Source: Galerina marginata
Lineage: Eukaryota > Basidiomycota > Agaricomycetes > Agaricales > Galerinaceae
Reading direction: 5' to 3'
Length of the DNA stretch: 64,000 nt
Assembly: GCA_023014335.1 (NCBI GenBank)
Contig: JAECYW010000011.1
Coordinates: forward strand, 1,426,001-1,490,000
Translations under genes and position numbers: made by a program
In this document: piece after piece, positions 1-13,060 of the stretch
Numbering within the stretch: the first letter of the stretch is position 1
Layout of the letters: each line of letters opens with the position of its first letter
Notes under the pieces: generated by a model
Database searches by the model: none
Told to the model about the DNA's origin: nothing
Seen by the model: only the letters and a program-made list of their open reading frames with translations

Positions 1-1668
1 TCGATCCAGTCACAGCGGTTGACATGTGTAGACCCCAGGAATGCACGCTGCCTCCTCGTTCACTCAAGGGTCGATCTCAGTGAGATGAACGGTTGATTTT
101 CAACGCCGTGCTTACGACCAAAGTTCCTGTACTACAGTTGCTGTGTATGGCCGCTGCAGCCCGAGACTGAGACCAAAACCTTATCTGTGATACTAAGCGA
201 TCTTCCCGGTGGTCGACGAGGTGAAAAGATACCAACGAAACCTGTGGTCCGATCATTCGCTCGTAAGACTCACGGAATTCAGTAACCCACATAAGTATAT
301 GACTCTAATTAATCACAGGCCCACTGCGATGCTCTAAGCAACCCTTTAGAGTCGGAGAGTCAGACTCTCAAGACACTGTCAGCCAGCTGCGCTGTAGTTT
401 GTCAATAACCACTCATTTCTGGACAGCTGCGTCGCGCTCAGCTCGGGAGCCTTAGCCTTGAATCTGATCGTATCGACCAGCTTGCGACAACGTCAACTTG
501 GCAGTAACAGGTTATTTTGGGTAAGTACTGGCATCCAAGCACAAAAATAGAAGTTTCTCAATCATGACGTTATCATATGGCATTTAATAATGGCTTCCAG
601 GCAACTTTCAGGGACATTAAATTTAGACGCGTTCGTGCAGAAAAACGGGTTTACAGTCTCAACACCTACAAGAATGCCACCCAAGACAGAAAGACAAGTA
701 TTATATCCACCCAGTCCGCAAACATTGCGGATTGAAACCTAATTCAAACCTGGCCGCTGTTGCTAGTGCATTTCAAACAGGACTTCTGGTGCTGATGCGA
801 CTGTACGCTGTATTCGAAGGCAGCAAATAGGATCTTTACTACACCTGACTTTGTCTCTTGGGAGATGAGATATGTTGTTGAGAATTAGTCGATAACACGG
901 TAGCCAGGGGCTTCGTCGGGATAAGAAAAAGCTCCCTGAACCGAAAACAGCATCATTGGCCCAATTCGGAAACAACCCAACTGTACAGACCGTAATCAGC
1001 TTCTAAACCTCAAGACAGAGCAACTGAACCAAAAATATGGCATGTATTCAAGTTGCTATCAATATTTTTGTGGCACTTGAGCTTGATATAATCATGGAAA
1101 GTTTAAAAAAAAAGACTAGTACAAATGAACCCACAGACAGGCAGCGGGGCAATATGACGACTGAAAAAGGCGGTAACTCTGCCAAAGCAAGTGATAAGAC
1201 ATCCTAAGATATCACAATCCTGTGGATTACGCGTGGTTCTCATGATCAAAAGGACCAGCTCTTCCTAAAAAGGCGTCTGAAATTGAAAATTAGGTCGACT
1301 GCGTCGTCATTGAGTAATAATAAACTTTACGTGCAGCGACTTCACCTATGTGAGCCAAGGTGGCAAGGAGATCTGCCGACCGAGGTACCTCATATACTTC
1401 CGTTGGATGGAAAATATAATTTGTATTGCCACAATTGGAGAACAAAATGTGACGGTTCGTGGCTAGAGTTGGCGCTTGAGCCTTGATGGGATATTGTTCT
1501 AACAGGGAACTGACGGTGATGCGAGATGAGTTCTATGGGGCAAATGTTCAGTGATTTGAGAGGGGACGGAATTTAGAAGCCTGACGTCGAACATGCCCAA
1601 TGTAAGATTCAGGCTCTGATGAAGTTTGTTGATGGTCTTCTTATCGCTCATATACCAAATAGCGCTCG
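1..1668. other. No supported gene
   Basis: Only short ORFs on both strands, with no recognisable domain and no convincing exon chain. The far 3' part of the minus-strand gene that starts at 2183 could have extended here, but I see no coding continuation. Confidence 0.5.
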
Positions 1669-2183
1669 TCATGAAACCCCGAGATGTGATTTTACTGCAC
1701 GCGTCCCGGGTTTTATATAACGTCCTAAAAATTCCCCATACTTAAGCTCAAGTACTTCGAGAAACTGCGAGAGGGCAGACCAAATCAATACATCCACATG
1801 CAACATAATCCTAACTGGGACTGCTTTATACGGTTCCGACTCTCCACAAATGGCCTTGTATTCGGAATAGACACAAAAAACGGTGTGACACGCGTCTTCT
1901 ACGAGATTTTTGCATACTGTTGAGTTATTCCTTGCTTCCTAGATGAGTCATTATTTTCGGAACAAAAATGGACGACTCCTGTACAGTATACCTGGATCAT
2001 TCCCACAAGTTCTAATGCTTGGGCAGCAGCGGCCCTGAGAGGACCGAATTTGACTGCTAGCCTGAGCACATCTAGCACACCGTGTCTCAGAGACAGGACG
2101 TGTTCGGCTTTCCTGAAATTTTTGAACAGGTCCTTTGCAGGCCGAGAAGGTAGATTGGTAGTGGTGGTGGTTTTACCTGCCAT
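1669..2183 (-). CDS. Short NLR-like N-terminal helical protein or gene remnant
   Basis: A minus-strand start at 2183 (MAGKTTTTTNLPSRPAKD) lies about 40 bp downstream of a TATTTAA box at 2222-2230. Exon 1 gives a helical segment rich in Leu, Ala and Val, ending near 1980. After one putative intron an open frame continues (reading ...CKNLVEDACHTVFCVY...) to a stop at 1669, about 145-150 residues in all. The pattern of amphipathic helices with an ALELVGMIQ-type motif resembles the N-terminal helical domain that precedes NACHT/NB-ARC modules in Agaricomycete NLR-like proteins. No P-loop domain follows, so this is either a truncated NLR relic or an unrelated small protein. The exact splice junction is uncertain. 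Confidence 0.35.
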
Positions 2184-2370
2184 TATAAAGTGATGCCAGT
2201 GGAAAGGAGGGTAGCTCCCGCGGTTTAAATAGGGGATGTAGGGTCTTTGTACTCACAGTAAATTAAAGGAATATACAAAGGAACTACGTAGGACAATAGC
2301 CGATAGCAACTCATAATCGGGAGGAACAAAAATCTGCAACGCCGCCACAGAGGTCTGAAAGCAAGTATCG

Positions 2371-2826
2371 TGTCTTGTCTGGCTGACAATTAGATGAAAG
2401 CATTAGCGAGAAGACAAACAAATTAACCCACAAAGAATCACTGACTTTGTACTTCTGTGGGTCAAGTTTCCTAATTAGAGTGCGCGGGCTTGCTCGACAC
2501 ACGTATCCGACTGCCGCCGCCCACTTCTTGTATATTATTGAGTTCTTTTCAGCGTTTTTAAAATAGCGCTCAGGGGCCAGCATTCTCTGGATTGACCTTC
2601 ATGTCTTGTCTGGCTGATAATTAGATGAAAGCATTAGCGAGAAGACAAACAAATTAACCCACAAAGAATCACTGACTTTGTACTTCTGTGGGTCAAGTTT
2701 GCTAATTAGAGTGCGCGGGCTTGCTCGACACACGTATCCGACTGTCGCTGCCCACTTCTTGTATATTCTGTCCTTTTGGCGTTTTTAAAATGGCGCTCAG
2801 GGCCAGCATTCTCTGGAATGACCTTC
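2371..2826. repeat. Tandem direct duplication, two copies of about 228 bp
   Basis: Copy 1 spans 2371-2600 and copy 2 spans 2602-2826. Both begin TGTCTTGTCTGGCTGA and end in AGCATTCTCTGG.ATGACCTTC-like sequence. They differ by scattered substitutions and a small indel cluster near 2540/2770. No coding function is seen, so this is probably a local duplication of non-coding DNA. Confidence 0.85.
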
Positions 2827-3469
2827 CAGCCTTTAAATAAGGCCACGACTATCCCGACAGGCCTAAAAACTCAAGGAACCGGAACCCAGGGGAAGTTTCA
2901 AGATGATGGTCAAGAAATTAGTCGGGGCAGACGGGCTTCCCACTGGCTGTCTCCTAACATCTCATGATGCAGGTCGTCGTCGCGCACAATTCGACTGAGG
3001 GTTGCAAGATTATGACTTTGGATATTCTCCAGCACCAATGGAGCAACCTCCAATCAGTGAGCCTCTAGAACTTTTCCACAAGCTCGAATCAAGCTCGAAT
3101 TGATGATCGCCAACCGGATTTTCTCAGATTGTCCCTCACTTTAGAGTATGGCTATGACTGCGAGCCCCAGGCCTGCAGAGAGTACCTGGTGAAGTGCAGC
3201 CTCGAGTTTGAAGAAAGAAGGTGATGGATGGCCTGCTGAAGCACATGAACTTGAAGTTGCAATTTCGAGATTCGGGCTACACGATGACGGAAGAATGACC
3301 AGGCCCTTGACGTCATTCATCCTTTTCCTCCCGTCAGATTTTTTCATTTCTGTTATCTTTCTTATGCCCAACCTAAAGCCGGCGTCTATAAACGTATCAT
3401 CGATAACCATCACCTTTTAAAACATCCTCGAGTTCATCGTTCTTCAGCTCGTCGCCATCGTCTTCACCG
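2827..3469. other. Intergenic; upstream region of the GH63-type gene
   Basis: No ORF with recognisable content. The last part is the 5' flank of the glycosidase gene starting at 3470. Confidence 0.5.
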
Positions 3470-6400
3470 ATGGCCAACGCCGCACGGAAAGTGCAAGAAC
3501 GCATCTTCGGGAGATCCTCCACGCCCACCCCTCTTTCCGTTGCCAATGACCAACAGCAGCCAGAGAAACACGCGTTCCCTACTTCCCAAGAACGTACGGA
3601 CCCCCCAACTCCTTTGACGATCAACATACCGAAACCACAAACGACCCCTACACCTCCCCCCTAGGAAAGCCACGGGCCCGAGCACCACCGACTCGCCCAA
3701 ACCGGATGCCAGCCTAAACCAAGGCGCCGGCCTAGGGCTCCTTCAGGGAGACGGCAATCCGCCTCAGAGTGGAAGCGCGGGCGGGAGCGGGAAGGTGGAT
3801 GGAGACGATGAGGCCGCGGCTAGCCCACCCCCTGTACGTCCTTATCGCGAACGTCTCGCGCAAAAGCTGGGGAACGACTACAAAGGCGCGGAGAAACATC
3901 GTCTAGAGGAGGATGATAAACGCGAGAAGCATTGGAAACGGTGGGGACCGTATTTGAGCGACAGACAATGGGTGAGTGTAAACCGCGTCGCCGTGCATAA
4001 TCAGCTACTAACTATCATATTCGATTACAGGCTACCGTCCGCGAGGACTACTCCGCCGATGGCGACGCGTGGAGCCATTTCCCGCACGCCCATGCGCGAT
4101 CCAGGGCTTACAGATGGGGCGAAGATGGCATCGCTGGCATATCCGACAATCACCAACGCCTATGCTTCGGGATCTCTCTCTGGAACGGCGAGGATCCCAT
4201 CCTCAAGGAGCGGCTCTTTGGCGTAACGGGTCATCAGGGAAACCACGGCGAGGACGTCAAGGAGCTGTACTACTACCTTCGATTCGACGCCGACCCACTC
4301 GTACATGAAATTTTTGTACAAGTACCCACAGCGCAGGTACCCGTATGAGGAACTCGTGGCGGAAAATCAGAGGCGCGGTCGCGATGTATCCGAGTATGAG
4401 GTTATGGACACGGACGCGTTTGATGAAGATCGGTATTGGGATGTATTCGTTGAGGTTCGTTTCATCTTTTTTTTTCAGTTGTTATCGTAGCTTAAAATTT
4501 CGCGTTTTTTTAACAGTACGCAAAAGACGAAGATGATCCTGACAACTTGTACATCCGGATCACGTCATACAATCGTGGCCCTGACCCCGCAACGCTGCAT
4601 GTTATCCCTCAACTGTGGTTCCCCAATACCTGGTCATGGCCTATCGAAAAACCGCCTATGCCCAGCCTAACCTGGCTCCGTGCGCGGCAACGACGAGATC
4701 CGCTGCATCACCGTACGCCACCCGACACTAGGCAAGACCCACTTATACAGCCTGCCCTCGCCGCCGCCTGTCGGGCCAACGAACGACTTTGAAGTCGATC
4801 CAGAGATCGACGTCGTGCAGCCCGACCTGATGTTCACGGAGAACAACACGAACTTCAGCAGGCTGTACGGCGGGACGAACGAGTCGCTCTACGTGAAAGA
4901 CGCTTTCCATGACCACATCATCCCATCGCACCGCCCGCCCGCCTCGGAGTCTCAGCCCGAAGGTTTCTTCTCCACGCGTATCCGCTCCAGGACCGCATCC
5001 TCATTTGGCGACGAGAAACCCTGACGTGCCCGAAGAAGGGCCCTGCACGCCCTTCCCTTTGACGCCCGTCCTTCGTCAACCCTGACCAGAAGGGCACCAA
5101 GGCCGGCGCGCAATACGTCTTCTCCAACGTACCAGGACACGGCGGGTGCGCGGTTGTGCGGCTGAAGCTGACTCCTGCGCGTATAGGGCGGGACGTGAGC
5201 CTCGAGGACGAGATCGCGTTCGACGACGCGGTGGAGGAGCGAAGGCAGGAGGCAGACGAGTTTTATAGCTCGTTCGTGTTTGGCCCGATTAGCGATGATT
5301 TGAAGCAGATTATGCGCCAGGCGTTTGGGGGCATGTTGTGGACGAAGCAGTATTATCGGTTTATCCAAAAGGAGTGGCTGGAGGGCGACCCGGCGCAGCC
5401 GCCGCCTCCGCCTGAGAGGAAGTTTATTAGAAATCGGGTGGGTGTTTGATTTTTGAGTCATTCGAGAGTCGGTTTTGACAATTTTGCAAGGTCTGGAAAC
5501 ATATGCATATAGAGGACGTGCTTTCGATGCCTGACAAGTATGTCATTGGATTTTATAATCGATACAATTATTCATCATTCTTTTCAGATGGGAGTACCCA
5601 TTTTTTGCGGCCTGGGATACCGCGTTCCACTGTATACCGCTGGCGGTTGTCGATCCGGCGTTTGCAAAGAAGCAGTTGGACCTGCTCACGCGGGAGTGGT
5701 ATATGAAGCCTGATGGGCAAATTCCCGCCTACGAGTGGAATTTCAGCGATGTGAACCCGCCGGTGCATGCATGGTTTGTGTTGGCAAATTTCTGCCCGTT
5801 TTAATTTATTGAGATCCTTTTGGCATTCTAGGGCGACGTTCAGGATATTCAAGATTGAGCGCAAGTTGCATGGACGTGAAGATTTGCCGTTCCTTGAAAG
5901 AGTGTTCCAAAAGCTGCTGCTCAATTTCACCTGGTCTGTTTTGTTTCCTTGTCAATTTCAAGATTCGTTGTTGTTGAAAATCAAATTCGCGTTGGTAGGT
6001 GGGTCAACCGAAAGGATCAAGGCGGAAACAATGTCTTCGAAGGCGGGTTCTTAGGCCTTGATAATATTGGCGCATTCAATCGTTCGGAGCCTCTGCCGAC
6101 CGGTGGTACCTTGCGTCAGGCCGACGGGACAGCTTGGATGGCGTTTTATTGTTTGAACATGTTCGTCATTTTTATCGCTTTCTCATGTTCCTTAAATTGG
6201 CTCTCTGCGATTGGTGGCTTTCTCTTTATCTTTGGCCAACTCGATTAATTTTGCGTGACAGGTTGAGCATTGCGCTGGAGCTGGCTAAACACAACCCCGT
6301 CTACGAGGACATTGCTTCTAAATTCTTTGAGGTGTGTATTCCGCAGAGTGCTGCGCACGTTCTTCTGTCTATCTATATAGACATCGTTCTCACTTGCTAA

Positions 6401-7921
6401 CGGCATTTTCATTTTGTCTTTCCACAAATAGCATTTTATCTTTATCGCGGACGCCATGACGTATCAGGAAGGAGAACAGTCTTTATGGAACGAGAAGGAC
6501 GGCATGTATTATGATGCGATTGTGTTTGGGCCTGGACACTCGCTGCAGCTCCCTGTGCGCAGCTTGGTGGGACTGATTCCGCTTTATGGGACATTGGTGT
6601 TGGAGCCGGCGGTGTTGAATCGTTTCCCCGGCTTCAAGAAACGGATGGAATGGTTCATTGATAATCGACCGGAGGTGTCGGCAAGGAATATGGCAAACAT
6701 GAAAGGTAGTTATTTTCTGCTCAAGCACGAAATTAGAACCACGCTAAATTTACTGTCTCATTAATTTAGCTGGTGGGAAGGAGCAGAGAAGGCTGCTTGC
6801 GCTGGCCAGTAAGGAGAGGCTGGTGAAGATTTTAGAGAAGATGCTGGACGAGAACGAGTTCTTGAGCGAGCATGGAGTGCGGTCGTGAGTGTTGCATTTA
6901 TAATCGTCTTGCCACGTTTTCTGGCTGATAAACATTTTAACCTGGGTCAGGTTGTCCAAGCTGCATCAAGAGCACCCGTGGGGTATCGATGTCCATGGGC
7001 AGCACTACGAGGTTGGTTATTGGCCTGGTGACTCCAAGTCCGGCATGTTTGGTGGCAACTCGAATTGGAGAGGTCCCATTTGTGAGTATTGGCTGGCTTC
7101 GAGAACTATTTTACTGGTCGGAGTTAACAATTCCTATTCGTCTTTATTTTTTGATAGGGCTTGCTACGAATTTCCTGCTCATTGAGAGTCTCCAAAGGTT
7201 TTATCAATATTATGGAGATGACCTTCAGGTATTACTTGATTTTTATTCTTGTAGTCCCTGTCTGATCTTTTCGTGCATCTAGGTTGAATGTCCTACAGGC
7301 AGTGGAGACTATATGAATCTCGTCTCTGTAGCGGAGGAGATCCAACATCGTGTCATCCACATCTTTGGACGGGATATGGAGGGCCGGAGGGCGACCAATG
7401 GGGGCAACGCTAAGTTGGACTATGATCCTCATTTCCGTGACTACGTATGGTTCTACGAGGTGAGATTGTTCTTCCTCGTCTGAGAGCGTCTGCTGATTAC
7501 TCGGCCGCCACCCTCGCTTATTAGTTCTTCCACGCTGACTCTGGGAAAGGGCTTGGAGCGTCACACCAGACGGGATGGTCTGGTCTGGTCGCGTACCATA
7601 TCCTCCAGAGCGGTGTGAGCTGTCGACTGCCGAAGACACCTAGAAGTAAGTCCGCTGGCTGGCATTCTAAGACAGCTACTCATTGCATTTTTTTGCTTGC
7701 TTTCCAATAGCGCCGAGGAGTGTTTTGCGTCACTACTTCGATGTGAGTTGCCTGTTATTTTTGTTCTTTACCACAATTTTGATTTTTTTTTTCAGGAAAC
7801 GATCGATTCGAGATCTGAGTTCGGGGACGACGCCAAATCCGCGAGCGCTTTCAGCACCGCAAGCAACCTTGATAATTGGGAAATGAACACCCTCGGCGAT
7901 ATATCTCCGGACGCGTTGTAA
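3470..7921 (+). CDS. GH63-type glycoside hydrolase (frame breaks in 5' half)
   Basis: Multi-exon gene for a glycoside hydrolase of the GH63 / MGH1-like (alpha/alpha)6-barrel family. Family stretches in order: [12 protein letters not shown] then, after intron 3972-4030, [102 protein letters not shown]; the GNSNWRGP(I)W motif; the stop at 7919. At least eight introns have ordinary GT-AG borders. The start at 3470 is the first ATG; the first 100 or so residues are a Pro/Ser/Thr-rich, poorly conserved leader. The reading frame jumps by +1 about five times in the 5' half (near 3660, 4279, 4640-4680, 5024 and 5060), while everything after 5063 is clean. The protein acts on glucosides or manno-oligosaccharides; the substrate cannot be told from sequence. 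Either an assembly-damaged functional gene or an early pseudogene. Confidence 0.8.
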
Positions 7922-10220
7922 ACCGACGCAAGATACTTGCCTTATGGCCCGGCGTTTCGTATAAATTTTACGGTAATGACTGCGTCTCTTCTCGAATCTG
8001 GTTTCATCTCGTGCGACATACATACACCATGCACGCCCGTTATGTCAAACGACCATAAAGTTCTGTAGCTGTAACTTCATCGTTGTACATGAAATAGTCC
8101 TAGAGTTTCTGTAATCTTCATACATGCGCATACATTTGACATTTGTATAGCCATTCGTTGTATGTAGGAGCATCACTTCGTGGGAAAATCGACTAACATG
8201 ACTGAGACAGCGCTCGTAATTCTTTTTCTTCTTGACGACAACAACCCTCGAAGTTGCCTAGACCTTAACGATTTTCTACAAGACTCATGTTTACAACTCA
8301 TGTTTTATTGCCTTGACGACTTTCTGTGGTCTTGTGGCTTCTTGCCTTATGTGGCGTTCTTGAACCGGTTCAACTCTTCTGAAAAGAATAAGTATTTCTC
8401 CCAGCGTCAATGTTTTTTTACCTTGACGTTCGACCAGCAGTTGCAAGCCTCGGCCCTTGACCTCGACCATGCCTAATCCATATTAAAAAAGTATCTCGCT
8501 CATTTCACTGTTGCCAGGAATGGACTACTTTTGGTAACTCGATGATTCCGATGGTAAAACGGCGCAGCTGGCTTCGCGATGCTCCATCCATGCTCAATCC
8601 TGCCGTCCTCATCCTGGCTTTCCGACAACGCAACTTACCCGGAACTATCTAGGAGCTATCATGGAAAGTTTGCCACATTCTAGGACGAGTATGTATACCC
8701 GTTCAAGTTCATATTGCTCATGCTTTCTGCCGCGATATTTCGCGGACCGTCCGCACCGCCCAACCGCCTCCTCGTCTGATTGGCGTGTCCGATGTTTATT
8801 CGAATTCGCCTCATGGCGAAGCAAGGAAGACCAATACTGTATCAAAAATAAGGAAGCTTCCTGATGACCTCACACGACTTACACGATTCCGAGGGCCTTA
8901 TTTGAATGTGATCAACGGCACTAATACATAGATACATCTTTCATTATTTCTTCTTGCAACTCTCACGGATCACGGATGTCAATTCGTACGATAACACCCA
9001 CAGACAAAATAGCTTCTGCGAGAGTCAAGACATTGTGGATGGCTGGCATACGTTCTCTTGAACAGGGCCTTCAATACCACATTTTCGCCATTTTGGAGGG
9101 TATTTCCTTGAGGCCTTACGAGGCCTTACGGACAACACTGAATACAAAATCTGTTGATCCGTATGATTCTGGGTCCCACATGACCTCAAGGAATAATCAA
9201 GATATAGACACACCTGCAAGATGCCGGGGTCATCTGCCAGCATCTTTCTTGGAGCAGAAACTCAGTAAAATCCAACTGTTTGGGAATTCCGCGTCCTTCA
9301 TGGATGCCACACCAACTAGTCACCAGCGGTCGCCATTGGGATCTAGTCTTTGCTCGCAGACGGACGCCCTTCCACTGTTTTTCTTGCCATGGTCCTTGCT
9401 TTCGGAGGAAATTAGATTAGTGACAGAACGCTCACGCCTCCTGTAAATATCCAGGTTACCAGTGCCTTTATATTGTGAAAATTCACCTGGAAATCATTCC
9501 CATTATTCCCTTCCGAAGATCAGGCGTTAACGCACTCAGGCTGTGTGTGGGGGATTGGCGATATGGACACCGAAATGCGGCCACTCGGACTTTTCATACA
9601 GCAGATCCCAGCTGTTGACTGTTATCCACCAACCTCCTGGTTCATTGGCCTCCGGCCCTCCGATGTATTTTCGAGCTTGTGTTCCTCCTGGGCCGTCGGC
9701 CTAAAAATAACGCTGTTCAGTCTCGAGTCTTTACATATAAATTATTTCGCAGGCCGGGCTATTTACTCTGACGACGACACTACATTATATCCGTTGGCCA
9801 TCCCTTTTTACCCGTGACCAATATTTGAATTTCAGCCCCCATCAAGAAGCCAGCTCTTGCGTATTTTCTCTTCATCAGGCAGTTCCTGAGATCTCGCCAA
9901 TTTACTGTCCGTCAGCTGTCCTGGGAGTTTCTCCTTCAGCAATAATCCGACAATCCTGGAACCATGCAGGGAGAATTCAGATGCAAGAGAGATTGGTGGT
10001 GACGTGGTTCACATGAATAGCGCTGCAAAGGATATTCTGTGGGGCACCTAGTGCAAAAATTTAGAGGCTGGTGGTGCTAGACTCGCGCTCACTTGACCTC
10101 AGTAGCATTCGGACACCGTCTACTTCTCGAATCTTGTACCGGGCCGCCCTCGAGGATATTCTACAGCGCGTTGGAGGGTATAAATCCACTGGTTGAGCGA
10201 GATGCATTCCTTACAACAAC
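7922..10220. other. Intergenic, no supported gene
   Basis: Only unsupported short ORFs, the longest about 156 codons at 8976-9446 without homologous-looking content or splice support. The last 100 bp carry a TATAAAT-like box near 10179, upstream of the polygalacturonase ATG at 10221. Confidence 0.5.
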
Positions 10221-12263
10221 ATGATCTCAATACTCTCTGCCCTGTTACTTTCCAGCGCAGCAACGCTCGCCAATGCAGCTTGTTCTGCGACCATCAGCTC
10301 ATTGGCCGGTAAGATAGACTTCCTATATCATATTGGTCCACTATTTTGATCTATAATCCGTAGACGTTGCCAACGCCGTAAAATGCACCAGCATAACTCT
10401 CAACGGATTCACTGTTCCCGCTGGACAGGCTTTGACGCTGTCCTTGGCTACGGGCACAACCGTCAATATGAGTGAGTGTGAACTTGTAAATTTAGTGTGA
10501 AACTCATTTTCGGCCATTGTAGATGGCGATATTTTGTTCGGCAATAAGAGCTGGGCAGGACCACTTTTCACCGTCAGGTTAGTGATATATGAAGTCATGA
10601 ACTGAAAATTTCTTGACGTTGGTCTGTAGCGGAACATCCATTACTTGTCAGTCGATCAGTTATTCTTTGCAGCATTGTTGAACAGGTGTTGTTTATAGTT
10701 AACGGAAATGGTCACAAATTCGACGGAGGAGGGCCTTTCTACTGGGCAAGCAACACCAACGAACAAGAATAATATCCTTTCAACTGACACATATACTCCT
10801 GCAGGATGGTCAGGGCAGCAACGGCGGTGTAACAAAGCCACGCCCGATGATGAAGTATGTCCAGAATGATTTTTTATTTCTCAGAGTGTTGAATGTGTTA
10901 TAGGATCAAAATCTCTGGTACTTTCGAGGTACACATTGCTTATATCTTGGTATTAACACAAAATCTCATTCCCTTGATTCAGAACGTCAAGGTGGTCAAC
11001 TCTCCAGCACAGACATTCTCAGTCTCCAATCCGGCCCCATTGGTAATGACTGGTCTGACCATTGATAATTGTAAGGTAGTATGCTCTTCTGTTATTCAAA
11101 TCTGACCAAGTATGGTTGAAAAGCCCAGGGAGACTTGCCAAACTCTAACAGTGGAGGACTTCCGGCTGGTGCTTACTCTCGTTGTCTTTCTCAATCGAAT
11201 TCTGTTTTAAAATTTAAAAAGGACACAATACCGACGGATTCGACGCCAGCACCACTGACCTGACGATCCAGAACAGGTATGCATAGGAATATCTTGTAGC
11301 TATCAATTCTTATCCTCGTTTCAGTAATATTCGCAACCAGGTATGTGCTCTGAGGCCTCGGGTTCAATCAAGCTAAATTCTTTCCAAGGACGATTGCCTA
11401 GCTATCAACAAAGGCTCTAACATCGTATTCAAGGAAATACCTGCAATGGCGGACATGGAATCTCTATTGTAAGCTCTTATTTGTATTTACAGACGTCGAT
11501 TAACCGGTATTATAGGGATCCATTGACTCCGACGTCACAGTCTCTGGGATTGTTATCTCTGGAAACACAATCATCAACAAGTAAAAGGCTCCTTTTTTGC
11601 CTTGCCCTTCTTTCATTTAAATCGAGCTATTAGCGATCAAGCACTCCGTATCAAGACGAAGTCAGCCTCTACAGGAAGCACTGTTAGCAATGTCACATAT
11701 TCCGTAAGATCTTTCAAAGCTGCTCAATTCTAAACTCTGATGAATTCACAGGGAAACACTGCTACCGGGATACGGAAGTTCGGGGTTCTCATTGACGAGG
11801 TATGCGATTAAATTCATTTTTAATAAGATTCCTTCTTGAATGATACCTAATTTTTTAGAGCTACCCTGACACGCTCGGGACTCCAGGAACAGGCGTTGTC
11901 ATTTCGGTGAGGATTGACATCTTACCTTGACCACTGTATATTTGGTCTAATTATCATATCGAAGGGCGTAAACTTTGTAGCGCCGACAACATCAATCAGC
12001 GTCGTCAGCGGTGCACAACAGGTTGCCGTAAACTGTGGCAAGGGAGCTTGTACAGGTGAGCGTTCTGCATGAACCAACTGCGTTTTGGTTTAAAAATGCT
12101 AATTTTTGCGCTCAAGGTACTTGGAATTGGTCCAACCTGAAAGTTTCAGGAGGTGTCGCAGGTGGGCTCAATTTTTCGTTTCCTCAATGGCGAAACCTGC
12201 TAACTATTCACCTTGGCAGGCAAAATCACGAACGCAGCAATCTCAGGTTGGAGTGAAATTTGA
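10221..12263 (+). CDS. Endopolygalacturonase, GH28 (copy 1)
   Basis: Secreted pectinase that hydrolyses alpha-1,4-galacturonosyl links in homogalacturonan. It begins with a signal peptide (MISILSALLLSSAATLANA) and folds as a right-handed beta-helix. All four GH28 signatures are visible after splicing: NTDGFD, QDDCLAIN, GHGISIGS and RIKTK, which supply the catalytic Asp residues, the His and the Arg/Lys subsite. There are about 15 short introns. One, between the codons of FYW and DGQG (about 10749-10803), appears to use a GC donor (TGG|GCAAGC ... CTGCAG). Next to the histidine motif (about 11431) one base seems to be missing relative to the expected frame. The C-terminus (SGWSEI, stop 12261) is shorter than in copy 2. 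It shares intron positions with the gene at 13061, so the two arose by tandem duplication. Confidence 0.88.
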
Positions 12264-13060
12264 ATGATTGATTGCAAGTCGGACTACTTTATTTCAACAT
12301 GTACAAGTACGACGTAGAGGTGAAAATACTTTGCTTTTGGCTGATGCCGCGCTGCTTGCATGACTTTGTGAGAAAGTTTGCACTTTCATCCCTGCTGAAA
12401 AGATTAAGTCTCCGACGGGAATTTTTCGAGTGACTCTCGCCTTTTGTCTTACTTTTATTATTTCCTCACGAAACATGCAGTACGATTTGCCTAGTCGACT
12501 CATATGTGCTGGTGCTCGATCCTGCTTGACTATTCTAACAGATTCACCGACCAGATCCCGCGAGGCTTCCTTGAATAATATCGTCGGTCCACGCCCTCGG
12601 GACGATCGACCACAGCTCAAATAGACCCGTCAATGGAGCTCTCCCTATGATCAGATGTCGCCGAGCATGCGAATACGGAGGTCATATACTTTGCTGCTAA
12701 ATATAGATGCCTCCCAATTAGGAGTTGCCTTAACCGTTTCGTTGTCCTTCCGCTGTTGGTCCAGAAGTACTAGGTGAGGAGTTAACGGCCCGCACGAGGT
12801 ATGTCTGCTTTACATATCTGGCACCTAAATCCATGATCATGACACGAGTCTGCCAGCTTCACCTTGCATCGGCAATGAGAGTGGTCATTGGTGGGAAGGG
12901 AGCTAGAAATGTTCAGCCCACAGGGACATGCGTGGAGGCGCACACCGTGGCGGGCCGTCCATTTTCAAGTTTTCGGTATTCTTATTGACTTCGTTCACAC
13001 AAATTTTCGGATAAATAGTTCCTCCCTTCGAAATCGGTGGACAACCCCCACCCTTCGAAG
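12264..13060. other. Intergenic spacer between the two polygalacturonases
   Basis: No coding content recognised. It contains the 3' flank of copy 1 and the promoter region of copy 2. Confidence 0.5.

Noticed and set aside
8976..9446. 156-codon plus-strand ORF
   Set aside because: No homologous-looking content, no promoter or intron context; compatible with chance.
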